From contig NZ_VCKY01000011.1 of NCBI RefSeq assembly GCF_005889735.1, positions 25,416 to 89,415 on the forward strand: a DNA stretch of 64,000 bases. Direction: 5' to 3'. The notes beneath the pieces are model-generated. The model was not told the DNA's origin. It ran no database searches and saw nothing but the letters and a program-made list of their open reading frames with translations. Positions 1-8,898 of this stretch are shown piece by piece. Numbering within the stretch: position 1 is the first letter of the stretch; each line of letters begins with the position of its first letter. The position numbers and the translations under genes were made by a program. This DNA is from Nonomuraea turkmeniaca. GTDB taxonomy: Bacteria > Actinomycetota > Actinomycetes > Streptosporangiales > Streptosporangiaceae.

Positions 1-249
1 CTTCGACTGGCGATTCTAAGAGGCGCGACCTGGCACGCCGCGCCGGGATACTTCGTCAACAGCCTGGGATGGCGCGCTCCTGGAGTACGCGTTGGACGCC
101 GGGGCCTGGCCCAAAGTGGATGCCGAGGCAACCCCTGGCGGGGCTTCTCGTGCTGGATCAGCTGGCTTCACGAACTTTAGCTTGCCTCCGGCCGCTCAGG
201 AAGGGCATTGTTAGCATCGAGCCGTCTCAGAGCGAAAGGGCGTGACTTT
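1..249. other. Window edge, no gene recognised
   Basis: An open frame without a start codon runs on the plus strand from the window edge to a TAG at 178-180. It could be the last part of a gene that begins outside the window. Its translation matches nothing I recognise and its codon composition is not convincing, so I make no call. Confidence 0.3.
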
Positions 250-708
250 GTGTCTAATCCGGACCCAAACAAAGGCGTTGAACCCTCTAGATCGCCTTTA
301 AGGCGATTCATTGACACACTTTCGGTGACGCTAGGCTTGATTGGAGGGTGTATTGCCATCTTCCAGTTCCTCGTCTCGGATAGCGTGTCCGCTCCGTGGT
401 TCCGCTCTATATTTGCCGACCCCGACATCCCGGGATGGTTCGCTGCCCTAGGCAGGTGGGCGATCGAGACCCACGGGAGCCTTCCCTTGTGGGTCACTAT
501 ACCGGGCATGCTCGCCCTATGGTGGCTTGCTGTATTCGTCGCAGGCGAGATTGTCGAAGGCTGGTGGACGAACTGGCAAACATTCGTTTGCGCTGGGCTC
601 TACCTAATTCTCCTTGTGACGATGTGGTCGTCCGTCCCTGTATGGATATTTATTGTTGCTACGGCAAGTGCGATAGCCTTCGCCTGGTACGGCAGCAGAG
701 GCGTCTGA
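250..708 (+). CDS. Hypothetical membrane protein
   Basis: A protein of about 152 residues. I prefer the GTG at 250, which has a GAAAGGG ribosome-binding site about ten bases upstream, over the ATG at 208. A short charged N-terminus is followed by hydrophobic segments near protein residues 25-45, 80-105 and 115-150, so it should be an inner-membrane protein with three or four helices. I recognise no family. It lies beside decayed conjugative-element genes and may be part of that element. Base composition is less GC-rich than the genes further right, which fits acquired DNA. Confidence 0.55.
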   Translation: MSNPDPNKGVEPSRSPLRRFIDTLSVTLGLIGGCIAIFQFLVSDSVSAPWFRSIFADPDIPGWFAALGRWAIETHGSLPLWVTIPGMLALWWLAVFVAGEIVEGWWTNWQTFVCAGLYLILLVTMWSSVPVWIFIVATASAIAFAWYGSRGV

Positions 709-1053
709 GGGCGTCCGAGATAGTGCGTGACATTCGGCCACATTCCCACCAGGTCCGCGAGTGTGAAGTAATCAGTCAGTATCGTGAGATCCGAGACCAT
801 TCACGATTCCTTTGGTCTGATGTGATAAACGGAACGGCATCGCGGGATTGACTCCACGATACCGTTCCGTCTTATTCGATTCGGCTACACCATTTTCTGG
901 TGCGGAATTTATTTGATTTGGCATTCGACTTTCAATTCTTTTTTGCTTGAAATAGCGGAAGTATTTCCGCGATGCCTACCGGGTCCTCAATGTGATCCGG
1001 CAACCCTTGTGCGCGTCTTGACTTGCGTGCGTGCGCGATACCCGCCGCTCGGA
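709..1053. other. Intergenic stretch with a hairpin
   Basis: No convincing gene. An inverted repeat with 8-base perfect arms (CGGAACGG at 830-837 and its complement at 862-869) encloses about 24 bases and is followed by TCTTATT. It could be a weak terminator for the plus-strand membrane gene. The DNA around 870-960 is AT-rich compared with the rest of the window. Confidence 0.4.
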
Positions 1054-1305
1054 TCATTGCTCTCTGCCGAGTCTGAGGCGTAGGACGGTGCCGTTGCAGC
1101 GGGGGCAGAAGCGCCAGCCGGATAGGCCAAATGGGTAGGGGATGCGGCCGGTGCCCCTGCATCGGCGGTGTTCGCGGAATGGTCGGGCGTAGCAGAGGAA
1201 GACGTAACGCAGAGTGAGCAGGATCGGAAGGGTGATCGCTGCGGTAGTAAGTAGGTTGTCTGGGGTCAAGAAACCACCTCCTGAGGGAGTTTCGGGGTTG
1301 GTCAA
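1054..1305 (-). CDS. Small CxxC membrane protein of a conjugative element
   Basis: 83 residues: one hydrophobic helix (about residues 18-38), then a cysteine-rich tail with C-x(n)-C spacing ending in CPRC, suggesting a small zinc-binding domain. Proteins of this shape are common beside the FtsK/SpoIIIE-type transfer gene in actinomycete integrative elements (AICEs), where they are annotated as mobile-element transfer or Spd-like proteins. Here it follows the broken transfer gene on the same strand and has twin palindromes 61-98 bases upstream of its start. The ORF itself looks intact. The role is inferred from context. Confidence 0.55.
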   Translation of the reverse strand: MTNPETPSGGGFLTPDNLLTTAAITLPILLTLRYVFLCYARPFREHRRCRGTGRIPYPFGLSGWRFCPRCNGTVLRLRLGREQ

Positions 1306-1365
1306 CGGTTGAGCTACTACCTGCTACCGGCCTGGTCAGACGGCATATTGAGGTCCTAGCGGGAT

Positions 1366-1403
1366 TACTGCCTGGCAGTAGGGTCACCTACTGCCAGGCA
1401 GTA
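1366..1403. promoter_or_regulatory. Twin 15-bp palindromes, operator pair or hairpin
   Basis: TACTGCCTGGCAGTA (1366-1380) and TACTGCCAGGCAGTA (1389-1403) are each perfect palindromes around one central base, with centres 23 bp apart. Together they also form a 17-bp inverted repeat with a 4-base loop. They lie between the transfer-gene stop (1413) and the start of the small membrane protein (1305). This is the position expected of an operator for a GntR/KorSA-like element repressor, or of a strong hairpin after the transfer gene. Confidence 0.6.
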
Positions 1404-1412
1404 GGTTTGGCG

Positions 1413-3042
1413 CTAGTCGGTGCGGCCGGTTTGCTTACGTTCCGCAACCACTTCTGCGAGGCGGGCACGGTAGATGCCGCGCTTGTTGTGCCTCTTGCCG
1501 TCGATGCGGCGGGCGATGTAGGTGACCTCCACGCCGCGGGGGTTCAAGGCGCTGGTGAGCTGTTCGGACTGCCAGCCGCCGTAGACCTCGGGCCGTAGCT
1601 CGGCCAGCCGCTCGCACAGCACCGAGTTCCACGCGGCGTCTTCCCCTGCTGGCCAGACGGTGACAACATCGGCCAGCAGGTCATAGGCGGGTGGTTCGGG
1701 TCGGGTCTGGGTGTCGGGTTCGGGCCTGGTGCCCGCTTCGACACGCGCCTTGATCGCCCGTTCTATGACCTGTTTGGCTTGGTCGGCGTTGACCTCGAAG
1801 CTTCGGCGGTTACCGGGCTTGCCCACGCCGACGACCACGCCCCATCCTGCGTCGCCCGGATCGTTGTCGTTGCCCGGCTCGAAGATGGTCGCCCGGTATC
1901 CGGCCTTGTACATGCCGGTTCCGAGGATCATGTCGTTGGTGACTTGATCGCGGACCGACATGCACACGCGGGTGTTGATGTTGCGGGTGATCCCTGTGGG
2001 CAGGCTGTCTTTGGGCCATGCCGAGCGCGTGATGGTGGGCGATCTTCGCTGCGCGTTGCTGGCACTCGGTGTGATACAGCCACTTGATCATGGCGGCTGC
2101 TCTGCCGATCGTGGCGTCGTCTTGGCCGTCGCCGTACTCGGCGCAGATCGGTTCGACCAGGGCGAAATCTCCGACCCCCTTGAGCGCATACCCCCTGATC
2201 TCGGCGCGCGGGTCGAGGCCGGCTGCCAGGACCAGCAGCCGCAGCAGGAACGTTTTGCCCGAACCGGGCTGCCCGCCGATCAGCCAGTTGCGGAAGATCA
2301 GCATGGCGTTGACGATCTCCGTGCGGGGCGTGATGAACAGCGGGAACGAGGTGAAGACGTCCACGCTGCCGCTCTTCAGCAGTGGCCAGGACGGCGTGGC
2401 CATCTTGCTCGCGGGTTGGTAGCCGACCCACAGCGCGAGCCGTGCAGGGTGGCCCTAGGCGGGTTCTCGCCATACCTGGTCGAGCGGGAGCCGCATCGCG
2501 GAGGCCAGCTTGCAGCGCCGTGCGACGACGTCAGCAGCCTCTACCCCGTAGGGCAGATCGACGATAGCCAGGTGCCTGGGGCCGTCCCGGTGGATCTCGT
2601 CGGGGGAAGCTGACACGCGGCCCGTGGCTGACGCGATCGGTGATCGGCTTGTCCTCGGGCCGTCCGGCACGCGCCAGCAGCGGCGTCAAAACGGCCAGCA
2701 GCGCCCACCGTGCCCAATCCGGCACTGTCACGTCCCAGATGAGCAGGGTGGCCACCGATGCCCCGGTGAGCAGGCTTACCAGCAGCAGCACCGACCAGCG
2801 CCAGCGTGCTTGCCGTTCCGCTGCTTGTCCAGCTTGAGCCAGGTGGCGGGGTCGTTGCGGTCGGCGGCTGCTTGCCGCAACGCCCGGTTGCCCTCCTCCG
2901 CGCTGGCCCAGGTCAGCACGCGGGCGATGCCGGAGACGAACCCGATGGGCGCATACACGGCGGTCTTGACCGCGTACTTGGGGAGGCGAACCGTGTGGTA
3001 GCCGAGCACGTAGGCGGCGCCTCTGGCCCACCAGGCGAGCAT
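1413..3042 (-). pseudogene. FtsK/SpoIIIE (TraB-like) transfer ATPase, degraded
   Basis: Pieces in different frames add up to one AICE-type DNA-translocase. The N-terminal part begins at 3042. Membrane segments follow in the next frame (hydrophobic runs coded near 2700-2810). Then comes a frame with the family signature LWVGYQPASKMA and Walker A GGQPGSGKT (coded near 2280), and finally a C-terminal part with CMSVRDQVTNDMILGTG. The breaks are a 1-base loss near 2806-2811, another near 2628-2635, an in-frame TAG at 2455-2457, and a 1-base gain in the GGG run at 2013-2015. Four independent lesions make this a true pseudogene rather than a sequencing error. The intact family drives single-gene conjugative transfer of double-stranded DNA between mycelia. 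Confidence 0.85.
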
Positions 3043-3168
3043 GGCGCGCCTACCGGCCCTCGTGCGCCTCTACGGCGGGACGACGGGGGCACGCCGGGAC
3101 AGCTGAGCCGCCTGGCCGCCGCATGAGGCAACCGAACCACCTGGCCACGCGAAGGCAGCCCGATCAAC

Positions 3169-3268
3169 CGGCCGCACGTCAGACCGGCCGGACGACCCGG
3201 CCGCACGTCAGACCGGCCGGACGACCCGGCCGCACGTCAGACCGGCCGGACGACCCGGCCGCGGGTCA
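3169..3268. repeat. Tandem 29-bp repeat, three copies plus a partial
   Basis: Units at 3169-3197, 3198-3226 and 3227-3255 are near-identical 29-mers built from CCGGCCG and CGTCAGACC blocks, and a partial fourth starts at 3256. The array ends just before the hadB stop codon region. Each unit contains a short self-complementary GGCCGG core. There are no spacers, so this is a minisatellite, not a CRISPR. Confidence 0.8.
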
Positions 3269-3271
3269 GGG

Positions 3272-3700
3272 TCAGGCGAGTTGGACCACCGCGCGTGCCT
3301 TGGACAACACCTTGGCCTCGCCCGACTTGGCCGTCAGCCCGATGACCACCCGCTTGTCCTCGAGCTTCTCCTCCACGACCCCGCTCACCGAGATCGTCGC
3401 CCCTTGATCGTCATCGGGCACGACCACCATCGACGAGAACCGCACCCCGAAGTCCACCACCGCGCCCGGATCCCCCACCCAGTCGGTGACGAACCGCCCG
3501 GCCTGCGCCATCGTGTACATCCCATGCGCGATCACGTCAGGCAGTCCGACCATCTTGGCGAACCGCTCGTTCCAGTGGATCTGGTTGAAGTCCCCGGAGG
3601 CCCCGGCGTACATCACCAGGTTGAGCCGCCGCACGTTGTAGTCCACGGCCGGGATCTCCTGCCCGACCTCGACCTCGTCGTACTTCACCGTGGCGCCCAT
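3272..3700 (-). CDS. hadB: (3R)-hydroxyacyl-ACP dehydratase subunit HadB
   Basis: 142 residues, a single MaoC-like hot-dog domain. The hydratase-2 catalytic pair is visible as Asp37 and His42 in GDFNQIHWNERFA. It dehydrates 3-hydroxyacyl-ACP in the fatty acid synthase II cycle, working as a heterodimer with HadA. HadA ends exactly where this gene begins (shared base 3700), so the two are co-translated. The gene order rpmG-hadA-hadB is the conserved actinobacterial arrangement. In most relatives tRNA-Trp, secE and nusG follow, but here the next DNA is the repeat array and the decayed transfer gene. Confidence 0.92.
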   Translation of the reverse strand: MGATVKYDEVEVGQEIPAVDYNVRRLNLVMYAGASGDFNQIHWNERFAKMVGLPDVIAHGMYTMAQAGRFVTDWVGDPGAVVDFGVRFSSMVVVPDDDQGATISVSGVVEEKLEDKRVVIGLTAKSGEAKVLSKARAVVQLA

Positions 3701-4149
3701 CAGCCGGCCCCTCCGCGCTCGACGATCGTGTTGTAGGTGACGCAGACCGGCTCGCCCTCGACGGTCGTGACCTCGCTGCGTACCGTCAGCAGCTCGTTGC
3801 GCCCGGCGGTGCGGATGTCGGTGATCGTGGCGGTGGTGACCAGCTGATCGCCGGCGTGAACGGGGCGTACGTACTCGAACCGCTGCTCGCCGTGGACCAC
3901 CATGGCGAAGTTCAGCCCGAGGTCGGGATCCGCCAGTGCCTCGCCGCCGCTCTGCAGGCTGAACACGATGGGGAACGTCGGTGGCGCGATCACATCGGGG
4001 TACCCGGCGGCCTGGGCGGCCTCTTTGTCGCGGTAGATCGGGTTGCCGTCGCCGATGGCGGCCGCGAACTCTCTGATCTTCACCCGGCTGACCTCGTAGG
4101 GGGCGCTGGGCGGGTAGGTCCTGCCCACGAAGTCACGGTTCAAGGCCAT
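3700..4149 (-). CDS. hadA: (3R)-hydroxyacyl-ACP dehydratase subunit HadA
   Basis: 149 residues from the ATG at 4149, preceded by GAGGGAG. A longer frame to 4263 has no family similarity upstream of this start. It is an FAS1-like (MaoC N-terminal) hot-dog domain, with the region VKIREFAAAIGDGNPIYRD around residues 24-42 typical of HadA. HadA lacks the catalytic Asp/His of HadB and supplies the long-chain substrate groove of the HadAB heterodimer in FAS-II. It is co-transcribed with rpmG upstream and hadB downstream. Confidence 0.9.
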   Translation of the reverse strand: MALNRDFVGRTYPPSAPYEVSRVKIREFAAAIGDGNPIYRDKEAAQAAGYPDVIAPPTFPIVFSLQSGGEALADPDLGLNFAMVVHGEQRFEYVRPVHAGDQLVTTATITDIRTAGRNELLTVRSEVTTVEGEPVCVTYNTIVERGGAG

Positions 4150-4448
4150 CAATGCTCCCTCGCGCAGTGTCCGCTGCTGCTGAGGCCGACGGTAACAGAA
4201 CAAGGTTCGGCTGTCGCCGGTGGTTGGCCTGGTTTTTGCGCCCGCCGTACTCGGGCTGCACATCCACCCGCCGTCGGCCCTGACCTCGCACTTCCCGCCC
4301 GCCGACGCTCCGGTTCACGCCCCGGTCTTCACGCGTGGCCGGGACAAACCAGTGGCGAGGCGGGCACCGGACGTGCAGACACGGCAAACCGGCGTCCACA
4401 CCAGGACGCCGGTTGTGCGATATGAAGGATGGAGAAGCCCCCGGAGAG

Positions 4449-4613
4449 CTATCGGGTCTCGCGGTGCGCGCGGTGCGTGCGGCAGTTAGGGCAGTACTTC
4501 TTCAGCTCAAGCCGATCCGGGTCGTTACGCCGGTTCTTCCGCGTGATGTAGTTGCGGTGCTTGCACTCCTGGCAGGCCAGCGTGATCTTCGGCCTAACGT
4601 CGGTGGCAGCCAC
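4449..4613 (-). CDS. rpmG: 50S ribosomal protein L33
   Basis: 54 residues from a GTG at 4613 to TAG at 4449. The translation begins [18 protein letters not shown] and carries two CxxC pairs (C-Q-E-C and C-P-N-C), so this is the zinc-binding (C+) form of L33. Position between tRNA-Met and hadA is the classical one in actinobacteria. L33 sits near the E site of the large ribosomal subunit. Its length matches the family. A GAAAGG ribosome-binding site lies about a dozen bases upstream. Confidence 0.95.
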   Translation of the reverse strand: MAATDVRPKITLACQECKHRNYITRKNRRNDPDRLELKKYCPNCRTHRAHRETR

Positions 4614-4684
4614 TTGGGAGTGCCTTTCTACGTTCGGGACATGGACACGCCCATGCCCAGGCCGGACGACCTGGGGTTGGGCAG

Positions 4685-4758
4685 TAGCGGAGGCCGGACT
4701 TGAACCGGCGACACAACGATTATGAGCCGTTTGCTCTGCCTGACTGAGCTACTCCGCC
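4685..4758 (-). tRNA. tRNA-Met(CAT), elongator
   Basis: 74 nt folding as a cloverleaf: acceptor GGCGGAG paired with CTCCGCT (a G1-U72 pair, as I recall for other actinobacterial elongator Met tRNAs), D arm GCTC/GAGC, anticodon stem AACGG/TCGTT around loop CTCATAA with anticodon CAT, and T arm GCCGG-TTCAAGT-CCGGC. CCA is not encoded. It lies just upstream of rpmG on the same strand. Confidence 0.95.
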
Positions 4759-4925
4759 TTTGAGCCGGTATGGACCCGGCCTGTAGAGGATACCCGACGC
4801 AGGGAGCAGTTTCGTAACTCACCTGATGCGAGCGGGGTGCTCCCAGCAGTATGCCTCAGGTCCCCCGAGAACCGAAATCCGAAAACAAGATACTACCTGC
4901 CGTCAAGAGCCCGGGAGTCCCTCAA

Positions 4926-5085
4926 ACGACCGAAGGCAGGGACAACACGAGCCGAACCTGCCGCCGGCCCGCAGCCGCCGGCACACCTCCAGGCCCGTGC
5001 AGTCCCTGCATCATGATGTCCAGCACGACCGCGTCCTGCCGCCCGCCGCCTCAAGGGCACGCAGGCCGTCGGCGGCGGTGCTGAC
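4926..5085 (-). pseudogene. Response-regulator receiver domain fragment
   Basis: Minus-strand translation in three frames gives STAADGLRALEAAGG, then DAVVLDIMMQGLHG, then GLEVCRRLRAGG. This is the phosphoacceptor region of a response regulator: the Asp of VVLDIMM is the phosphorylation site. Two single-base shifts separate the pieces, and both ends of the gene are missing. The rest of the 4759-5158 gap shows nothing recognisable. Confidence 0.7.
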
Positions 5086-5158
5086 CGGGCACCTTCAGGC
5101 CACCGTCGGCGAACCTTGGAAACGCCGAAGAAGGCCGGCCGCCGAGCCCGGCTGGGGC

Positions 5159-6241
5159 TCAGACCCGAATGCCCGACTTCCGCCAGACCTTGAGCAGCCT
5201 GCGGGCCGACCCTCCGATGGGGCCGACGGCCTCGTACAGCACGTCGCGGGAGACCGGCTTGGCCTCCGCCACCGCGCTCACGGCGGCGTCCGCGGCGGTG
5301 ATCGTGTGCGAGCACACGCTCAGCAGGTAGCCGGGGATCTGCAGGCGCGGATCCGTACAGCCCACCAGCGGTACGCCCACGGCGGCGACGACCGGGAAGA
5401 CCGTGCCCGGGATGCCGATGGCGGCCTCGGCCCGCGCCGACGCCTGGACCGAGGGAACGGAGCTGATCTCGTACCGCTCCCACAACGAGCGGTCCTCACG
5501 CGGGTGCAGGCCCACCAGGATGTGCTTGCCGGCCGCCGCGAGCCGCTCGGCGGCGGCCAGGAGCAGCTCGGTGCCCGGGGCCGAGCCGCCGGTCTGGCTG
5601 GACCTGGTCACGCTGGTGAGTACCAGCACGGTGCCGGGTTCGGGGGTGTGCCGGGGCAGGGCGTCGGTCTGCGGTGTGCCCACGACCGTGATCGGGCGGC
5701 GCGTGCCCAAGTAGTCGTCGAACACGCTCGCCTCGGCCGGAGAGGACGCCGTGATCGCCTTGAGCCGGGAGCGGAATTCCGCCGCGCGGGGCGCCTCGAC
5801 GGGAAGCTGGTACGCGAGCGAGCTGGCGATCATGGGCAGTCCAGGCAGGCGCGCGGCGCAGTCCGCGGGCCAGTCTCCCGCGCCCGTCACCACGAGCAGG
5901 TCGGCCGGCGGGATGCGGTCGGGGGTCGCCACCGGCACGGGATCACCCGGCTTGATCCCGGACAGATCGGGCACCAGCTGCACGATCTCCCACCCCAGGC
6001 GGCGTGCCTCGGGCAGCAGGGGGGCCACGTGGTAGGTGCCCCACGGCTCGTTGGTGGCGATCAGGACGCGGGGCGGTCTCCCGCTCGGCCGGGCGGCCGC
6101 GTGGGCCGGGGTGCCGCCCAGGACGGCGAGGCCCGTCGCGGAGAGCGCGCCGGTGAGCAGAGAACGCCGGGAGAATTCCTTGACAGCGGGTACGTCATCA
6201 AATTTCACGAGATCGGAATCTATGGGCTTGCCACTACCCAT
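5159..6241 (-). CDS. Twin-arginine signal protein, possible exported glycosyltransferase-like protein
   Basis: 360 residues. The N-terminus has a Tat-type motif, EFSRRSLLTGAL (about residues 22-33), a hydrophobic core and an AHA cleavage site near residue 49, so the mature protein should be exported folded. The body has alternating hydrophobic strands (RVLIATNEPWGTYH; ADLLVVTGAGDW; GTVLVLTSV; HILVGLHPRED; VPLVGC) like the Rossmann-type folds of GT-B glycosyltransferases or glycerophosphotransferases. No catalytic motif is certain. No Shine-Dalgarno precedes the ATG at 6241; GTG 6208 is an alternative start. Function unknown. Confidence 0.6.
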   Translation of the reverse strand: MGSGKPIDSDLVKFDDVPAVKEFSRRSLLTGALSATGLAVLGGTPAHAAARPSGRPPRVLIATNEPWGTYHVAPLLPEARRLGWEIVQLVPDLSGIKPGDPVPVATPDRIPPADLLVVTGAGDWPADCAARLPGLPMIASSLAYQLPVEAPRAAEFRSRLKAITASSPAEASVFDDYLGTRRPITVVGTPQTDALPRHTPEPGTVLVLTSVTRSSQTGGSAPGTELLLAAAERLAAAGKHILVGLHPREDRSLWERYEISSVPSVQASARAEAAIGIPGTVFPVVAAVGVPLVGCTDPRLQIPGYLLSVCSHTITAADAAVSAVAEAKPVSRDVLYEAVGPIGGSARRLLKVWRKSGIRV

Positions 6242-6394
6242 CGATGAACACAGGACATCGCCTGGGAGAACGAGGCCCCCGCCGGGTCGTGAGGAAGGCT
6301 CGAGAGCTAGCCAAGCCAGGCGCCCTTGCGGGCATTCCTGGTCCCAGAGGTGAGAAGGAAGCCCTCGAATGGCCTCACGACGATCTCCACGGTA

Positions 6395-8509
6395 TCAGGC
6401 CGGGATCAGTTCGTGCAGCGTCCCAGGCGTGTACACCCGCGTGCCGGGCGGGAGGTCGGCCGGAGCCTCCAGCCCGATGTAGGTGGTGCCCCCGGCCGCC
6501 GAGCCCTTCGTCCGCAGCAGGTCGGCCAGATGACGGACGCGCAGGTAGTCGCGTTCCACGATCGAGCGCACCAGCAGCGAGGCGGTGACCCGGTTGCCCT
6601 CCACCTGGTTGAAGCCGGGATGCCCCTTCAGGTAGAGATGCAGCCACTTCACCCGCCATGCACCGTCGTCGCCGCGCAGGAAGACCAGCGGCAGCACGAT
6701 CCGGCCGGAGCCGCGCAGGTCGGACTTCATGCGGACGGTGCGCGGCTCGAACGGCCTGCCTTCCTGCACGGCGTCCCTGGTCATGTACCCGAAGAACGCC
6801 TCAGCGGCCTCGTCGAACCGTTCCCCGGCGTAGACGTTGACCTGCGGGATGATGATCGGCTGGGTCGCTTCGGCGAGGCGGATGTCGATGAACTCCGACG
6901 CGCCGTCCGGCGCCGCGGTGAGATCACCGGAGTACGTGGCGAAGCCGTTGGAGTAATTCGTCCACGAGATGTGCGTCGGGTTGCCGTAGAAGGCGTCGAG
7001 CATGAGCGCGGACAGGTCGTAGTCCGTGCGCCGCCCGGCCTCGCGCCAGTGGACGAAGAGCCTGAGCAGCTCGCCGTCCACGGCCGACAGCGAGCCTCGG
7101 GGCAGCATGCCGAGCCCGGGCGCGACGGCCTTGCCGGACAGCGGCAGTGCCACGTCGAGCACGTCAGGATCGACGATCAGCTCTCCCGGGTCGGACAGGC
7201 GGCGGGCGATCTCCGAGTCCAGCATGTCCAGCGCCCGCGCCAGCACGTCATCCTCCAGCGGCGCGCGGGTGTCCGGCGTCGCCCACGCCCTGCCGTACCG
7301 GTTGGTGAAAACGCGGCCCGCGGTGCGGGCGAGCCGATTCTGCAGGTGCTCACGCAGGGACAGCAGGACGCGTCCTGAAGCGCCGGACGCGGCACGTTCC
7401 GCGGCGTCCAGCACGGCCGGCGCGGACAGGCCGGTCCGCACCAGGTGGTCGAGCCGGCGCAGCAACGCGCCGGGCGCCCGCTCCAGCAACTGGACGGCAT
7501 CGGCGGTACGGCCCGCCGACAGCGCGGCCTCGACCCGGCCGTCGAACCCGGCGGCCTCACGGACACCCCTGGCCACCTCGAAGACGTGGGCGGCCCGCGT
7601 CAGGCGCGGGTAGTCGTGGGGATGCAGCCGCTCACCGAGCCGCTTCCACTGCTCCCGATGGCGGGCCACGTCACCGAGCTTGGCCGGGGTGGCGACCGCG
7701 TCCAGGGCCTGGAGGAGTGCGCGGCGCTCGGCACGGCGGAACGAACGGAACCTGGTGGGCACGGCCAGCGTGACATCCCCGCCGGAGCAGCCGCAGGCGA
7801 GCCGGAGCACGTCCGTCACCGTGTCCACGAGCAGCGGCCGCCCTGCGGCCAGCCGCACCTCGTTGACGACCGCGCGGTTCTCGCGCACCGGGATACGTTC
7901 CGGCTGGTCGGCACAGTACGAAGCCAGCGAACGTAATGCCGCCAGGTCCTCGGCGGCGAGCGGCGATTCCGAGCCCGCCAGCGAGAAGTAGAGCTCGCGT
8001 GCCTCCGATTCCAGGCTTCCGCCCAGCTCCAGCACGGTCACCCCGTCGCCTGCCAGCGGAATCAGCTCGGCGTGCGCGGCCAGCAGGTCGGCGTAGGTGT
8101 GCTGGTAGCGCCCATAGCCCGGCAACGTCAGCAGGTCGAGCGTGGGCTGCTGCAGCCGCGCGGCGGCGACCGGGTCGAGCATGGCCTCACGCAGCAGGCC
8201 GACCCAGAACTCCAGAGTGTCGGGCACGTTCTTGGGAAAGTCGATGAAGTAGGCGTTGTGCCGGACGTGGTCGCCCACCAGGCCGCGGACCGCCGCCAGG
8301 ACGCGTACGCCGAGGTCCACGACGGTCTCGCCGGGCAGTCGCGCCAGACGTTCCAGCAGGGCCGCCGAGCAGGTGAAGCCGACGCTCAGGAGCGCGGCGT
8401 CGAGCTGGCGCGCGGCCACCTCTCCCCAGCCGGCGGGCGCTGCGTCGGCGGGGGCGTCGATGGGAACTCGCAGCCGCCGGACGATGACGAGGCTTTCCAG
8501 CGTATCCAC
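6395..8509 (-). CDS. TerD-domain protein, MXAN_6230/SCO0854-like
   Basis: About 704 residues from the GTG at 8509 (protein begins MDTLESLVIVRRLRVPID). The frame stays open upstream, but the residues there look non-coding. The long helical N-terminal part matches the conserved region of large actinobacterial and myxobacterial proteins of this family. The C-terminal part carries a TerD-like beta-sandwich (DYDLSALMLDAFYGNPTHISW, then FIDIRLAE), usually a calcium-binding stress-response module. The RING-like finger often reported at the end of the family is not apparent here. It stands alone between two tRNA genes. Its role is unknown; tellurite or chemical-stress response is the general association of TerD. 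Confidence 0.65.
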   Translation of the reverse strand: MDTLESLVIVRRLRVPIDAPADAAPAGWGEVAARQLDAALLSVGFTCSAALLERLARLPGETVVDLGVRVLAAVRGLVGDHVRHNAYFIDFPKNVPDTLEFWVGLLREAMLDPVAAARLQQPTLDLLTLPGYGRYQHTYADLLAAHAELIPLAGDGVTVLELGGSLESEARELYFSLAGSESPLAAEDLAALRSLASYCADQPERIPVRENRAVVNEVRLAAGRPLLVDTVTDVLRLACGCSGGDVTLAVPTRFRSFRRAERRALLQALDAVATPAKLGDVARHREQWKRLGERLHPHDYPRLTRAAHVFEVARGVREAAGFDGRVEAALSAGRTADAVQLLERAPGALLRRLDHLVRTGLSAPAVLDAAERAASGASGRVLLSLREHLQNRLARTAGRVFTNRYGRAWATPDTRAPLEDDVLARALDMLDSEIARRLSDPGELIVDPDVLDVALPLSGKAVAPGLGMLPRGSLSAVDGELLRLFVHWREAGRRTDYDLSALMLDAFYGNPTHISWTNYSNGFATYSGDLTAAPDGASEFIDIRLAEATQPIIIPQVNVYAGERFDEAAEAFFGYMTRDAVQEGRPFEPRTVRMKSDLRGSGRIVLPLVFLRGDDGAWRVKWLHLYLKGHPGFNQVEGNRVTASLLVRSIVERDYLRVRHLADLLRTKGSAAGGTTYIGLEAPADLPPGTRVYTPGTLHELIPA

Positions 8510-8702
8510 TGACGCACCATATAGCCGACACCCGCCCGCATTCTGCGGGTTTTCCGGCCCGGGATCACCGCCGCGGGAGTCCTGCGCGGCCGGCCCCGCC
8601 ACCCGCCGTCGAGGGAGTCCCGTGCCGGCAGAAGGTGTCCCGCCGCGCCAGAACGCGCCCGCACCGTTCGTTCTGGTCGAGAGCTGTCAGGAGGTCTATC
8701 GG

Positions 8703-8825
8703 GTGGCACGCCACAGCGGCACACGCGACACCACTGAGGGCGTTCGCTCCGTCGTGCTGGACGGCGCGGCGCTCCGGCTGGAGCTGAAGTCCGTCGCCGA
8801 GTCACCCGAATTGGTCGGCTTCTGA
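8703..8825 (+). CDS. Possible small protein, 40 residues
   Basis: A GTG at 8703 preceded by CAGGAGGT at a spacing of about eight bases opens a 40-residue frame ending in TGA at 8825. The product is soluble and without recognised motifs. The good ribosome-binding site is the main support. The rest of the 8510-8898 gap holds nothing else I can name. Confidence 0.3.
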   Translation: MARHSGTRDTTEGVRSVVLDGAALRLELKSVAESPELVGF

Positions 8826-8898
8826 GGAATGGCGCAAAAACGCGAAACGCCCGACCCCACCATCACGTGGACCGGGCGTTGTGGCTACTCATGTAGAG

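Noticed and set aside
3169..3268. Possible CRISPR array
   Set aside because: Units are contiguous with no variable spacers and there is no cas gene; it is a minisatellite.
3272..4149. Polyketide dehydratase genes
   Set aside because: Position after rpmG and the HadA/HadB asymmetry identify the FAS-II pair.
4826..6247. A 473-codon plus-strand frame
   Set aside because: Antisense to the Tat-signal protein and low-complexity in composition.
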